Assembly: GCA_027533185.1 (NCBI GenBank)
Contig: JAPZTS010000014.1
Coordinates: 62,001-126,000, forward strand
Length of the DNA stretch: 64,000 nt
Direction: 5' to 3'
Origin: Leptospira sp.
GTDB taxonomy: Bacteria > Spirochaetota > Leptospiria > Leptospirales > Leptospiraceae
The translations under genes and the position numbers were made by a program. The notes under the pieces were generated by a model. That model did not search any database. It was not told the origin of the DNA and was given only the letters and a program-made list of their open reading frames with translations. Below are positions 9,024-18,284 of the stretch, in pieces. Within the stretch, counting starts at the first letter, position 1, and every line of letters starts with the position of its first letter.

Positions 9024-10154
9024 TTAGAGGCCCAAACTTCGTCCAATGATTTCTTTCATGATCTCGGTTGTTCCCGCATAGATGGTTTGAATCCTTGCAT
9101 CGAGATACGCTCGTGCAATGGGATACTCCATCATATAGCCATAGCCACCGAAGAATTGCAAACATTCGTCTGTGTGGCGTTTTTGCATTTCAGTTGTATA
9201 CCATTTTGCCATCGATGCTTCCGCGGTTACGTTTTGATCGTTCATGATTTCCATCACAACTTTATCACAGAACACCTGTGCCATTTCCAATTCTGTCGCC
9301 ATCTCGGCCATTTTGAATTTCGTATTTTGGAAACTTCCAATCTTTTGACCAAACGCTTTTCGTTCTTTGATATATTGTAAGGTGATAGTTTGAACAAGTC
9401 TTGTCGCCTCAACTGCGGCAACGGCAAGAACCAATCTTTCTTTTGCTAGTTTTTGCATAAGATATCGGAAACCTTGTCCTTGTTTTCCAATTAGGTTTGT
9501 TTTGGGCACGATTACATCATTGAAATAGAGTTCGGATGTGTCTTGGGCTTTTAATCCAATTTTGTCTAGGTTACGGCCTCTTTCAAAACCTTTCATGCCT
9601 TCTTCAACCATCACAAGGGAGATAGTCCCATTGTCATGTTTTACAGCTGTTATGATGAGATCCGATAACTGGCCATTGGAAATAAAAGTTTTTTGACCAT
9701 TAACTACAAAATGATCCCCCTTATCGACAGCACTTGTTCGGATACTTTTCAAATCCGATCCAGCACCTGGTTCTGTCATGGCGACTGCTAAAATAGATTC
9801 CCCAGAAATACATCGAGGAAGCCATCTTTTCTTTTGTTCTTCATTCGCATAACTTGTGATATAAGGCGCGATCACATCGTTGTGGAGAGAAATAAAAAAT
9901 CCGCTATTTCCGACCCTTGAAGATTCTTCAATGATGATGATATTGTACAAAAAGTCTGCACCACTACCGCCGTATTCTGTGGGAACATCTGGGCAGAGGA
10001 GCCCGTATTCTCCCGCCTTTCTCCAAAGTTCTTTTGGGACAATATGTGCTTTTTCCCACTCTTCATGATGTGGTTTAACTTCGGTTTCAAAGAATTTTCG
10101 CGCCATTTCGCGAAATTGATGGTGTTCTTCCGTAAAGGGGAGGATTCGCTCCAT
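9024..10154 (-). CDS. Acyl-CoA dehydrogenase (LCAD/IVD-type active site)
   Basis: A full-length 376-residue flavoprotein of beta-oxidation. It contains AMTEPGAGSD (about 125-134), FISNG, the ERKAFGQ segment near 264-270, and QFFGGYGY. The usual catalytic Glu of YEGT is replaced by Ala360 in YAGTTEIMK. Glu239 in LAKERL occupies the alternative helix-G position used by long-chain and isovaleryl-CoA dehydrogenases, so the enzyme is likely active on long or branched acyl chains. GGAGTCACAAAACATG gives a good ribosome site. Confidence 0.95.
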   Translation of the reverse strand: MERILPFTEEHHQFREMARKFFETEVKPHHEEWEKAHIVPKELWRKAGEYGLLCPDVPTEYGGSGADFLYNIIIIEESSRVGNSGFFISLHNDVIAPYITSYANEEQKKRWLPRCISGESILAVAMTEPGAGSDLKSIRTSAVDKGDHFVVNGQKTFISNGQLSDLIITAVKHDNGTISLVMVEEGMKGFERGRNLDKIGLKAQDTSELYFNDVIVPKTNLIGKQGQGFRYLMQKLAKERLVLAVAAVEATRLVQTITLQYIKERKAFGQKIGSFQNTKFKMAEMATELEMAQVFCDKVVMEIMNDQNVTAEASMAKWYTTEMQKRHTDECLQFFGGYGYMMEYPIARAYLDARIQTIYAGTTEIMKEIIGRSLGL

Positions 10155-10203
10155 GTTTTGTGACTCCTAATATTAGAAATGTTACAAAAATGGCGAAATG
10201 AGG

Positions 10204-12357
10204 TCAATTATAAACAGTGTTCAGCTTCATATAAACGCCCGGATTTTTTTTGATGTATTGGATGGCATCATTTTGGGCTAAAACATAGAGTTCGGTTCCT
10301 GGCCAGGCGACAAAGGTAAAATTGGCTGGGAGATTCTTTGTTAGGGAATAAATTTCTCCGACAAAATCCCCAGGACCTAATTCCCGGATCGTGCGGTGTC
10401 CTTGCATCACGACTACAGTTCCCGATCTTACAATAAAGGACCGGTCAAAGGTTTTCCCCTCTTCCACAAGAACCTCTTCCTGTTTGACTGTCTCGAGTTT
10501 CAGAATGAGTTCGAGCTGGGTAACCTGGTAACTTGTGAGACCTCGGAAGGTCTGAGATTCAGTGAGGGTTTTCCAGGTATTGGTCTCTCGGATACTATTG
10601 AGTTTGATTAAGTTTTCATGGAGTTTGCTTCCACGGATGAACTGGAAGAATCGGGTTTTGTCTATAGTTATGGCGGTTACTTCCGTCTCGGCGTATACGT
10701 CCGCCTGGCGGACGGTATCCAGAATCAAAGAAGCCTCTCCAAAGTACTCGTAAGTTCCGTAGCGTTTGATTGCGGTATTATCAGTGGATAACCCTTCGAA
10801 TCGAACATTCCCCGAAGCGATGATAAAAAAGCGATCGCCATGGGTTCCCTTTTTTATGATCTGTTCGCCTCGTTTGAATTTTTCTTCTTTTGTGATTTGT
10901 AAAAACTCTTTTGCCTTTTCGATCGGAAATCCAGAGAATATATCGATCTGAGAAAGTATTTCTAAAAGTTTAAAGGCCTCAAGGTGTTTTGGGGGTGTGA
11001 TCTCAGGATAAAGTGTGTTTTCGATTCCAAACTTAGCGAGAGTTAGATGAGTTCCTGGTGGCATATCTTTGGATGCGATATGATAAACAGTTATGCGTTT
11101 TTGCACTTCTTCGGGAAGGGACGCCAAATAACTGATCTTAGTGTGTAGAGGAGGGACACCTGCCTCATGGTAGATGATCTTTCTATCCCATGGAAAATCT
11201 TTGATAAATTGGTATCTCGATTCGGGAAGAACTCCTTTTTTTCTCATGTCCTCGAAGGCATCCGGGTCATTTAAGTGGTCGGAAGTATAATAAAACGATT
11301 GGTCTTGGAAGAAGAATTCAAATCCAACAGAAGGAATGGAATGAATCGCATAATGGAAATAAAATTCTCCACCATTAATGATCGTGGGTTTTCCGATAAC
11401 AACAGGAATAAAGTCAAATAGGTCTGTAATTTCTTTCCTCGGAATTTTTGTAAGACTACAATATTTTTTGAGAAAGGATTCCATTACCGTTGCTGTGGCA
11501 TAAATGGTAATTTTTGATTCTTCTAATATCTTTTGAAAGGTGCCTGCATCGTGGTCCGCATGGCAGTGCGTTAGGATGATGGAGTTGATGAGTTTTGGAT
11601 TAACATTTGATTCTCTTAACCACTCTGTCGAATTTACAGGTGGGTCGACCATAATCCCTTGGCCATTCAACCAAATGATAAAGCCAGATGTATTGTCCTC
11701 CGGATCAAATCCGTGTGAGGGACCAAGGCATGTGATTCCAATAAGCGGTGGTTGAAAGGGTTCTTCCAATCGTTTCCCTATATCAAACTTTACGTGGAAA
11801 TCAACTTCGCCCGGGATTTTTGTCTTTTTGTTACCATCGACCACCAAAAACTCGTTAGATGGAAGTTGCTCGATTGTAATCGTACCAAACTTTGCTTTTT
11901 TTGTTTCGTCAAAAACGACAAACTCGACAACATCATCCATAGATTTATAGCTACGGAAATATGCCATTTCTGCCTTGATGTCAGGAAACCCGTAGGTCAG
12001 CTCCCCATCGATAAATTCAGATGCGAGATTCAATTCTTGAGGTCCCATTAGAGACTCTCCAAGAACGATAGTTAGCTGCTCTTTTTGTTCTGGTGTGCAG
12101 ACGATAAAGGTCTTTTTTCCACCTCGGAAGAAAAAGTTGAAATAGATAGGAAATTCAAGCTCTGCAACAGAGATTCCTTTTTCTACGTGGAAGAACTTAT
12201 TAGGTAGGACAAAAACTAAAGGAGTCTTTTTTTCAAGACCCATTGTATCTTTGATGGTTTCAGGAGGGGATCCAAATTGGATGTAACCTTCCGAAGTATC
12301 TACTAGATATCCCCCCCTGGGTAGAGAGGTAAAACCGTTTGGTTCAGAACTTACCAT
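10204..12357 (-). CDS. Metallo-beta-lactamase fold protein with two cyclic-nucleotide-binding domains
   Basis: A 717-residue, three-part cytoplasmic protein. Residues 1-200 are of unknown fold. Residues 205-450 contain the metallo-beta-lactamase metal motif THCHADHD (263-270). Residues 470-590 form a cNMP domain with a good phosphate-binding cassette (FGEASLILDTVRQADV, 539-554). Residues 600-715 form a second cNMP domain whose cassette (GEIYSLTKNLPANF) lacks the key Arg. This suggests a hydrolase gated by a cyclic nucleotide. It is followed after about 50 bases by the acyl-CoA dehydrogenase and preceded by trxA, both on the same strand. Confidence 0.85.
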   Translation of the reverse strand: MVSSEPNGFTSLPRGGYLVDTSEGYIQFGSPPETIKDTMGLEKKTPLVFVLPNKFFHVEKGISVAELEFPIYFNFFFRGGKKTFIVCTPEQKEQLTIVLGESLMGPQELNLASEFIDGELTYGFPDIKAEMAYFRSYKSMDDVVEFVVFDETKKAKFGTITIEQLPSNEFLVVDGNKKTKIPGEVDFHVKFDIGKRLEEPFQPPLIGITCLGPSHGFDPEDNTSGFIIWLNGQGIMVDPPVNSTEWLRESNVNPKLINSIILTHCHADHDAGTFQKILEESKITIYATATVMESFLKKYCSLTKIPRKEITDLFDFIPVVIGKPTIINGGEFYFHYAIHSIPSVGFEFFFQDQSFYYTSDHLNDPDAFEDMRKKGVLPESRYQFIKDFPWDRKIIYHEAGVPPLHTKISYLASLPEEVQKRITVYHIASKDMPPGTHLTLAKFGIENTLYPEITPPKHLEAFKLLEILSQIDIFSGFPIEKAKEFLQITKEEKFKRGEQIIKKGTHGDRFFIIASGNVRFEGLSTDNTAIKRYGTYEYFGEASLILDTVRQADVYAETEVTAITIDKTRFFQFIRGSKLHENLIKLNSIRETNTWKTLTESQTFRGLTSYQVTQLELILKLETVKQEEVLVEEGKTFDRSFIVRSGTVVVMQGHRTIRELGPGDFVGEIYSLTKNLPANFTFVAWPGTELYVLAQNDAIQYIKKNPGVYMKLNTVYN

Positions 12358-12375
12358 GAGGGGATAATTTATTTC

Positions 12376-12687
12376 CTACTTGTGATTTTCTATAAATTTT
12401 TTGATCTGCGGTTTTGGTAAAGCACCAATTGCTTTATCCACTAAAACTCCATCTTTATATAGAAGTAGGGTAGGAATTGATTGGATTCCTAATTCCTGGG
12501 CCGTCTTCTGGTTGAAATCTACATTCAATTTTTTAATCTTCACATCATTCATTTCTTGTGAAAGTTCATCTAATACTGGTGCCACCATTCTGCAAGGCCC
12601 ACACCACTCCGCCCAACAATCGACTAGGACCATTCCCGCAGAAGTTTCCTGCTTGAAATTGGCGTCGTTGATCTCTGTAAGTGCCAT
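12376..12687 (-). CDS. trxA: Thioredoxin
   Basis: A standard 103-residue thioredoxin with the redox site WCGPCR (Cys29, Cys32), the cis-Pro segment SIPTLLLYKDG and a C-terminal helix. It reduces protein disulfides in the cytoplasm. The gene ends 18 bases upstream of the MBL/cNMP gene, so both are probably in one transcript. AAAGGAGATTACGG upstream is a strong ribosome site. Confidence 0.97.
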   Translation of the reverse strand: MALTEINDANFKQETSAGMVLVDCWAEWCGPCRMVAPVLDELSQEMNDVKIKKLNVDFNQKTAQELGIQSIPTLLLYKDGVLVDKAIGALPKPQIKKFIENHK

Positions 12688-12759
12688 TCCGTAATCTCCT
12701 TTTTGAAAAGCTAAGCCCTTTCCTTCTACTAGACTGAGAATAGGTGCAAAAATCGTCGA

Positions 12760-13569
12760 TTATTGTTTCTTTTTTTTCTTTTTGTCATCTGATTCGAGGT
12801 CGTTGATCTTCTGTTGGAAGGATTCGATCAGAGTTTTTGTTTTCTCCAAATCTTCGGTTTCGCCCGTAATTTGGAATATTTTGCGGTTCATTTCCAACAT
12901 TTCCACAGAATGTTTCAAATCTGTGGAATCTTGGGTCGACATTTCAAATTTAGATCTATAATCCTGGGCCGCTTGGTTGGCAAGTTCGATGATCAGGTTG
13001 AAATGCTCCTTTCGGATATAGTAGAACGGATTGTCCAGATCCTGCTCTTTTTCGTAGGCGATAAAATCAAAGAGATTTTTAGAACAAGCAGCCAGTCGGA
13101 AGTGAATGTCAGGCCAGCTCCATTTCCATTTTGAATTGGTTCCAAAGGCTGTAACGGTTTTTTTAATACACTCTCGCAGTCCCTTAATGAGGTTTAGCCT
13201 CTGGGTAGGGTTCAGCCGTTCTATCTTTGCTAACATCTCTTTGTTTTCGGAAAGTGATCCATCCACATTATTTCCCACAGTCTTTTCGATGTACGAGATA
13301 CAGTTGTAGATTTCTTTTCTTGCGGTTTCTAAGTAGTTATTATTATTGATTTCTAAAATTGCTGTGGAGAGTTCATTAATCACAATACAAGTGTTAATGG
13401 ATTTTATGGAATTGATGGCGAGGGAGATATTAAAATAAGGCTCCATATCCTTACTCTTTTTTGCCTGAACTTTGAAGATATTTGCTTCTTTTTTGAGTTC
13501 TTCAAGGTAGTTTTTAAAATCAGCGAGTTTGTCGTTAAAATCCGCCTTTTTTTCCTTTGTGATTGCCAT
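12760..13569 (-). CDS. Helical hypothetical protein with lysine-rich tail
   Basis: A 269-residue soluble, mainly alpha-helical protein. It has predicted coiled coils at both ends and a run of lysines at the extreme C-terminus (DDKKKKKKQ). There is no signal peptide or membrane segment, and I recognise no family. It is read in the same direction as trxA, with 72 bases between. Confidence 0.7.
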   Translation of the reverse strand: MAITKEKKADFNDKLADFKNYLEELKKEANIFKVQAKKSKDMEPYFNISLAINSIKSINTCIVINELSTAILEINNNNYLETARKEIYNCISYIEKTVGNNVDGSLSENKEMLAKIERLNPTQRLNLIKGLRECIKKTVTAFGTNSKWKWSWPDIHFRLAACSKNLFDFIAYEKEQDLDNPFYYIRKEHFNLIIELANQAAQDYRSKFEMSTQDSTDLKHSVEMLEMNRKIFQITGETEDLEKTKTLIESFQQKINDLESDDKKKKKKQ

Positions 13570-13676
13570 ACTAGTAACATTCTCGGCATTTTAATCCTCT
13601 TTTGTCGATTTTTTAAATCGGGTCCCAGGATAGAAAATGTTCGACCAGAGGATGGGATCGTAGAATTTAGAGTGGT

Positions 13677-13889
13677 ATGCGCTATGAAAGGACAGAATCT
13701 CGGGATTTCCTGGATCTCTTGGACAGTTATCGTTATATGAACGACTCTCTATTTTTCGATTTGATGGAGATGGATGGGCGTTGGGATTATGCAAATGGCT
13801 GGGTTCGGTTGAATGTTCCAGAAGAAGAGTGGAGAGTTCGGTCCAGTGTTCCTTTCAAAGAAAACAATACCATCGGTGCTAGCCACTAA
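13677..13889 (+). CDS. Small hypothetical protein
   Basis: A 70-residue acidic, aromatic-rich open frame with no known family. It occupies a gap between two leftward genes, with its own ATG but only a weak ribosome site (TTAGAGTGG). A 67-aa frame on the opposite strand overlaps it. It may be a real small protein or a chance frame. Confidence 0.38.
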   Translation: MRYERTESRDFLDLLDSYRYMNDSLFFDLMEMDGRWDYANGWVRLNVPEEEWRVRSSVPFKENNTIGASH

Positions 13890-13913
13890 TCAAATCTATA
13901 CTTAGAAATATAT

Positions 13914-13942
13914 AAAAAAGCCCTCACGAATCCGTGAAGGCT
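13914..13942 (-). terminator. Rho-independent terminator for the FcpA-like gene
   Basis: On the minus strand AGCCTTCACG and CGTGAGGGCT pair around GATT (one mismatch) and are followed by six T. It lies 31 bases beyond the stop of the gene ending at 13973. Confidence 0.82.
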
Positions 13943-13972
13943 ATGCTGATTAACTCAGACTTTCAATTCTAT

Positions 13973-14833
13973 TTAGTAGGTAATTTTTAGATCCTTAATA
14001 TCTAGAAACTTCCTAAAGAGCAAACTGTTGGTTTGTTTTTTTGTATCAAAGACGAGCACTGCAACTTTGTTAAAGGTAAAGAAGTTTGGCCTGTACTGGG
14101 TGTAGTGGTGGCTCGTAATCGTTGCGCGGTACTTGTTGTTATAAATTGTAAACGTATGTTTCGGAAGAGTTTCATGAACATACTTTTTTTTCTCTTCCGC
14201 AGTTTGCGCAACATAGTTATAAATCACTGCTTTGTCCTTTTCTGGTCCTAGCTCTCCGTAAAGAGTAAATGGAAGTGCCTTGGTTTTGTTTTTGCAAAGA
14301 TAATCAACTACTTCAGTAAATGTTGGCTCTGGCATCTCAGCTTCAAATCCTTGAAAATGCCTTTTCTCCATCTGTTGTCTTTTTTTATTATAGATCTCAT
14401 CACCCCAAACTTCCTTCGCTGTGATTGGAGTAGGCATTACATTCGTAAAGTATAAAGTGCGGTCCTCTTTCTCTGGATCATTTTTTCTCCACTTTGGATA
14501 CGGGATGAGCTTTCGTTCTTCTGGGTTGGTTCTATCACCTTCATACGCTGCAAGCACATAGATTGCATATTCATGAGGTTCTTGAACACGTGATTCCAAT
14601 TCAACCTGTACATCCAAAAACTCACCCTTACCTGTGTCAGCATGTCGTCTAACAAAGCTTACGTTTTTAAGTCGGATGCGTGGATCGTAGCTGGAAAGAG
14701 GGTAGAGATCTCTACTGTCGGAGGTAGCACCTTGGTCTTTTGGTTTTTCGGTGCCACCTGGTGTTCCCCCATCTTGTGCAGAAAGCACAAAGCTAAAGAG
14801 GATGAATGAAAATGCTAAGATTGTTTTGTTCAT
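13973..14833 (-). CDS. Secreted protein, candidate flagellar-coiling protein FcpA
   Basis: From ATG 14833 the 286-residue protein has a clean signal peptide (MNKTILAFSFILFSFVLSAQ), then a low-complexity Gly/Pro/Thr linker. A mixed alpha/beta domain follows, beginning DLYPLSSYDPRIRLKNVSF and rich in Tyr, Lys and charged residues. The size, export signal and this conserved block agree with my memory of the Leptospira flagellar sheath protein FcpA, but I could not align them. A longer frame begins at 15010 but lacks an export signal there. A strong terminator follows, consistent with high expression. Confidence 0.55.
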   Translation of the reverse strand: MNKTILAFSFILFSFVLSAQDGGTPGGTEKPKDQGATSDSRDLYPLSSYDPRIRLKNVSFVRRHADTGKGEFLDVQVELESRVQEPHEYAIYVLAAYEGDRTNPEERKLIPYPKWRKNDPEKEDRTLYFTNVMPTPITAKEVWGDEIYNKKRQQMEKRHFQGFEAEMPEPTFTEVVDYLCKNKTKALPFTLYGELGPEKDKAVIYNYVAQTAEEKKKYVHETLPKHTFTIYNNKYRATITSHHYTQYRPNFFTFNKVAVLVFDTKKQTNSLLFRKFLDIKDLKITY

Positions 14834-14897
14834 ATTCCGACTACCAATGGGTTTATGTAGTAAGTATCGTAGGTTTGGTAGAGAAAAATGAGTGGTT

Positions 14898-15254
14898 TTA
14901 GGGATTTTTCGGTCGATTTGTTTCATCGACGAAAACGACCTTGGGTTTGAAGTCCGCCGGTAGCTCCGATTCTTCCACCTGTCCATAGGTAATGATGATG
15001 ACTTTGTCACCCTTCATTCCGAGCCTAGCGGCTGCCCCGTTCAGACAGATTGTGCCAGAACCTCGTTCACCCACAATCAAATAGGTCTCGAATCTCGCAC
15101 CATTGTTTACATTGACAACAGATACCTGCTCGTAGGGACGCATCCCAGCCAAGTCCATTAGGTCTTGGTCTACTGTGAGACTTCCCTCATAATGGAGTTC
15201 TGCCTCTGTGACGATGGCTCTATGGATTTTCCCTTTGCAGACTGTGATCCTCAT
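14898..15254 (-). CDS. panD: Aspartate 1-decarboxylase proenzyme
   Basis: A 118-residue pyruvoyl enzyme making beta-alanine for pantothenate and CoA. The self-cleavage site Gly24-Ser25 is present in YEGSLTVD. Lys9 and Tyr58, needed for activity, are in place, and NGAAARLG follows. It overlaps the upstream Panacea-like gene by four bases (ATGA), so translation is coupled. Confidence 0.97.
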   Translation of the reverse strand: MRITVCKGKIHRAIVTEAELHYEGSLTVDQDLMDLAGMRPYEQVSVVNVNNGARFETYLIVGERGSGTICLNGAAARLGMKGDKVIIITYGQVEESELPADFKPKVVFVDETNRPKNP

Positions 15255-15790
15255 TCCGGAGACCTCTCAAATAATACTCGAAACACTTTGCCTGAAAGAT
15301 TCAGCAGGCTTTTGCGGACAAAAACATGGATCTTTGTATTGATCCTCTCTATATTGAACGGGATTTCATCAAAGAGCGGGGTTACAACATAATTTTCATA
15401 AAGATTGGGATAGTGGCGGTTTTCATCCACAACTCGCCCACGGAAGGCTTCGACGACCTTCATCATAACTCTTTTTTCTTCCCGAGAGAGAACCAAACCT
15501 TCCGAGGGTTTTATAAACTGAATGCTAAATCCTTGGATTCCGTTCCCAGAAACTTTAGGGAAGGCTTCTATATGTCCTTTTTCGCGGAGGAACAGAAGTG
15601 CCTCGTTCAAATTGACGGGATATGGTGAGTCTTCAAGATGGATGTATCTTGATCTGGTGATCATTTCCGCATGTTTTTGGAAATAGACTCCATCAGAAAA
15701 ATAAAGGAGTTTTGCCAAATCCAATCGAGTTCTTCCATTCGGAGATTTCTCCAGGATCCATAAAATTGCATGCAAAAGTTTCTCCATCAT
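15251..15790 (-). CDS. Panacea/SocA-like (DUF4065) domain protein
   Basis: The 179-residue protein begins with the family-typical LDLAKLLYFSDGVYFQKHAEMI-like block (residues 22-43), and a later PLFDEIPF segment. Panacea domains are best known as antitoxins paired with varied toxins; here the only coupled gene is panD, which is not a toxin. The start lies antisense over the first 21 bases of lipB. The match is by pattern only, and the function is uncertain. Confidence 0.6.
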   Translation of the reverse strand: MMEKLLHAILWILEKSPNGRTRLDLAKLLYFSDGVYFQKHAEMITRSRYIHLEDSPYPVNLNEALLFLREKGHIEAFPKVSGNGIQGFSIQFIKPSEGLVLSREEKRVMMKVVEAFRGRVVDENRHYPNLYENYVVTPLFDEIPFNIERINTKIHVFVRKSLLNLSGKVFRVLFERSPE

Positions 15791-16426
15791 CTTCCTACGT
15801 TTTTGCTAAACTACCCACAATCCTATCCTAAGTATCTAAAATTTCAAGAAAGAGCTCGAACCAAAAGAAAAGAGTCTCTAATTTTTTTAGACCACATGCC
15901 ATGTTTAACGGCAGGCATCGGTGCGAAAGCGGAAAATCTTTTGGTCCCTGAAGAAGAACTTTTGCAAAAAGGAATTGGAATTTTCCATCTCAAACGTGGT
16001 GGTGATTTTACGGCACATGAACCTGGTCAGATAGTTGGCTATTTGCATATCGATCTGGAAAGGCGTGCCATCGGTCTAGGTGATTTTTTGGATGTATTGA
16101 ATGAAAGTTTATTGGGTTCCATTGCAAAGGTATGGGGAGTCGATTTAGTAACAAATCCGAAAGCGCCCGGTCTCTATCTCAAAAACAATCCGATTCAAAA
16201 ATTAGTCTCTCTCGGGATCTCTGCAAAATCATATTTTACAAGCTTTGGATTTGCTCTCAATGCGGTTAACGACCTTTCTAGTTTTTTGTGGATTCATCCA
16301 TGTGGTGGAAAATCGGAAAATATGACCACCTTAGATAAGTTAGGAAAAATACAGAATTTTTCCCTAGAAAAAGAGCTCTTTGTTAGGGAATTTCATGAGA
16401 GTTTTTTGGAGAAACTTCAAAAATAA
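15770..16426 (+). CDS. lipB: Octanoyltransferase (lipoate biosynthesis)
   Basis: The 218-residue enzyme moves octanoyl from ACP to lipoyl domains. It has RGGDFTAHEPGQ (76-87; a variant of the usual RGGxxTyHGPGQ), Lys153 in ISAKS, and the nucleophile Cys178 in IHPCG. The HEPGQ variant replaces the usual HGPGQ Gly, but other key residues are intact. It heads a rightward run with the next three genes. The start overlaps the divergent Panacea-like gene. Confidence 0.9.
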   Translation: MQKFLHHLPTFLLNYPQSYPKYLKFQERARTKRKESLIFLDHMPCLTAGIGAKAENLLVPEEELLQKGIGIFHLKRGGDFTAHEPGQIVGYLHIDLERRAIGLGDFLDVLNESLLGSIAKVWGVDLVTNPKAPGLYLKNNPIQKLVSLGISAKSYFTSFGFALNAVNDLSSFLWIHPCGGKSENMTTLDKLGKIQNFSLEKELFVREFHESFLEKLQK

Positions 16427-16472
16427 TGGCTTAGATTCCTTCCCTTTCGCCGAAAGGAATAGAAGGGGACAT

Positions 16473-17423
16473 ATGAATTTCTTAAAAAACACCATCCACT
16501 TTCTTTTGTTTTTTTTAGTGATAGAAACGATAGCGATGACTGCGGTAGTTTTTTCTTTTTACGAATCTCTTCAAAATGCCCTCAAACAAGAGTCCATTCT
16601 GTCGGATCATAGATCAAGAGATCTGATATTGGCTCTTGCTAAGTCTTCCGAACTTCGTCTTCAAAAAGAGGGTTTTGTGGAATTGGACAAACTATTCAAT
16701 AGATATATCGAAAAAACCAATTCGGATCCAGAACAATTTAAGATTATTGATATTTCATTATATTCTAAAGAAGCATTGCTTCTCGTTTCAACCAAACCTG
16801 AATACACAAATGGATTGAATACACCGAAATCGCCCGATACCAAACTTTTTAATTCTGATTTCTTTAAAAAGGGAATACGTATGAAAAAGTGGGAATGGAC
16901 GAGTCCAGAGGAAGCAGAGAACCAAGTTTCTTTAGTAAAGCCTGATATTCATGCTTCTTTGGAGTGGGTTTTAAAATACCTTCCACTTGCCCAAAAAAAT
17001 ACAGTTCGTATATCAACTCCTCTATATAATGCAGATAGCCTAGATGTAACTGGTCTTGTTATTTTGACCTATGAAAGAGGAAACATGAGTCTCCTGTTTT
17101 TGAACCAATTGAAACTGATTGAATGGATGGTGATCAATTACAGTTTTATTTCACTCATCATTTCCCTCTTTTTGACTGCAATTTTCTTTCTGTTTCAAGT
17201 TTTATATGAATCCAAAGGAAACCATTCAACAATGAACCCTAAATTATCAGAGGACGAACTTCCCATTTTGGAGGTGAAAACACTCCATTCGGTCGTTCCA
17301 TCTGCGGAACATGTCGGTGGTGAACCCTCGTCAGAAGAATCTGAGATTCAAATAGTTTCCGTAGTTCCTCTTCAAGACGAAACAAACCAATCAAAAATTT
17401 TCGATGCCATCTACTTAGGATAG
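16473..17423 (+). CDS. Membrane protein with two TM segments and an extracytoplasmic domain
   Basis: From ATG 16473 (AGAAGGGG upstream) the 316-residue protein has TM1 at about 7-30 and a roughly 190-residue external domain. TM2 follows near 224-248, with a short acidic cytoplasmic tail. This is a sensor-like topology without a recognisable output domain. It ends four bases before the STAS/zinc-ribbon gene and is probably a functional partner of that protein. Confidence 0.75.
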   Translation: MNFLKNTIHFLLFFLVIETIAMTAVVFSFYESLQNALKQESILSDHRSRDLILALAKSSELRLQKEGFVELDKLFNRYIEKTNSDPEQFKIIDISLYSKEALLLVSTKPEYTNGLNTPKSPDTKLFNSDFFKKGIRMKKWEWTSPEEAENQVSLVKPDIHASLEWVLKYLPLAQKNTVRISTPLYNADSLDVTGLVILTYERGNMSLLFLNQLKLIEWMVINYSFISLIISLFLTAIFFLFQVLYESKGNHSTMNPKLSEDELPILEVKTLHSVVPSAEHVGGEPSSEESEIQIVSVVPLQDETNQSKIFDAIYLG

Positions 17424-17427
17424 AATC

Positions 17428-18270
17428 ATGGATAACAAAGTATTTTCGATACAACTGAAAGGTGGTTTGGACGGTGCAAACGCAGATGATTTGCTCCGCT
17501 TCTTTGAAACTCAAGTAGATAAAGGATTTAAAAGTTTTCTTATCAACTTTTCATCTGTAGATTTTATCACATCATCAGGAATATCAGTATTAGTAAAAAT
17601 ACACAAACAAATAAGGAAACAAGGACTTGTGTATGCTTTGTATGGAATCAAAAAGGAAGTCGAATCAGTTCTGCGGCTGATTGGTCTTTTTACTTCTCTT
17701 CCCGTATTTCCAACAATCTCGTCTGCAGAAAATTTTCTACAAAAAACAAAGCCTTCCGTTCTTTCAAAAAGTGAAGAAGTAAAGGATGTGGCGCCAAATT
17801 CCAAGGAATCGAAACAAATACGCTTCTACTATTCGGGAAATGTGGTAAAACAAGATGAAGAAATTGCAAAAGATCCTGTATCCACATTGGAGTCGTTAGA
17901 TGATTCAGACTCTCAAAAAACACAAAACATAGAAAATATTCCCAATCCAAATCTAGTGGAAAAAGTATTGGAAGAGAAAATAAGTGAACTCCGAATGGAA
18001 ATACGGGATAGCCTTCAGGAGGAGTTGGAAAAACGATTTGCCTTCTTTAAAGAAAATACAAAGGAAGAGGTGCAACCTGTTTCTTTACCCAAATTTATAC
18101 AATCAAAATCCAAACAAAAGGATATCCCAGAAAAAATGATTATTTGTGAGTCTTGCAACGCGAGGCTTAGAATTACAAAGATAGGATTTCATAAATGCCC
18201 ACAATGTAATACGGAATTTGAAATGGGGCCATCTGGTGTTCTTCGTTTCCTTGAAAAATTAAAAACTTAA
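17428..18270 (+). CDS. STAS-domain protein with C-terminal zinc ribbon
   Basis: Residues 1-105 are a STAS (anti-sigma antagonist) domain. TSSGISVL at 48-55 puts Ser49 at the usual phosphorylation site. A charged coiled-coil linker runs to about 235. A CxxC-x13-CxxC zinc ribbon follows (Cys240, 243, 257, 260). STAS plus zinc ribbon is an unusual pairing. The gene lies between the sensor-like membrane gene and murJ, with gaps of 4 and 14 bases. Confidence 0.82.
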   Translation: MDNKVFSIQLKGGLDGANADDLLRFFETQVDKGFKSFLINFSSVDFITSSGISVLVKIHKQIRKQGLVYALYGIKKEVESVLRLIGLFTSLPVFPTISSAENFLQKTKPSVLSKSEEVKDVAPNSKESKQIRFYYSGNVVKQDEEIAKDPVSTLESLDDSDSQKTQNIENIPNPNLVEKVLEEKISELRMEIRDSLQEELEKRFAFFKENTKEEVQPVSLPKFIQSKSKQKDIPEKMIICESCNARLRITKIGFHKCPQCNTEFEMGPSGVLRFLEKLKT

Positions 18271-18284
18271 AAATTACTGGTCGT

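Noticed and set aside
9024..10154. Loss of acyl-CoA dehydrogenase activity because YEGT is YAGT
   Set aside because: Glu239 in the helix-G position used by LCAD/IVD can replace it.
13591..13794. 67-aa frame on the minus strand opposite the 70-aa gene
   Set aside because: It has no ribosome site, lies antisense to a better placed frame, and has a composition typical of a shadow frame.
15251..15790. A toxin partner for the Panacea-like gene in the same operon
   Set aside because: The only coupled gene is panD, a housekeeping enzyme; no small toxin-like frame lies beside it.
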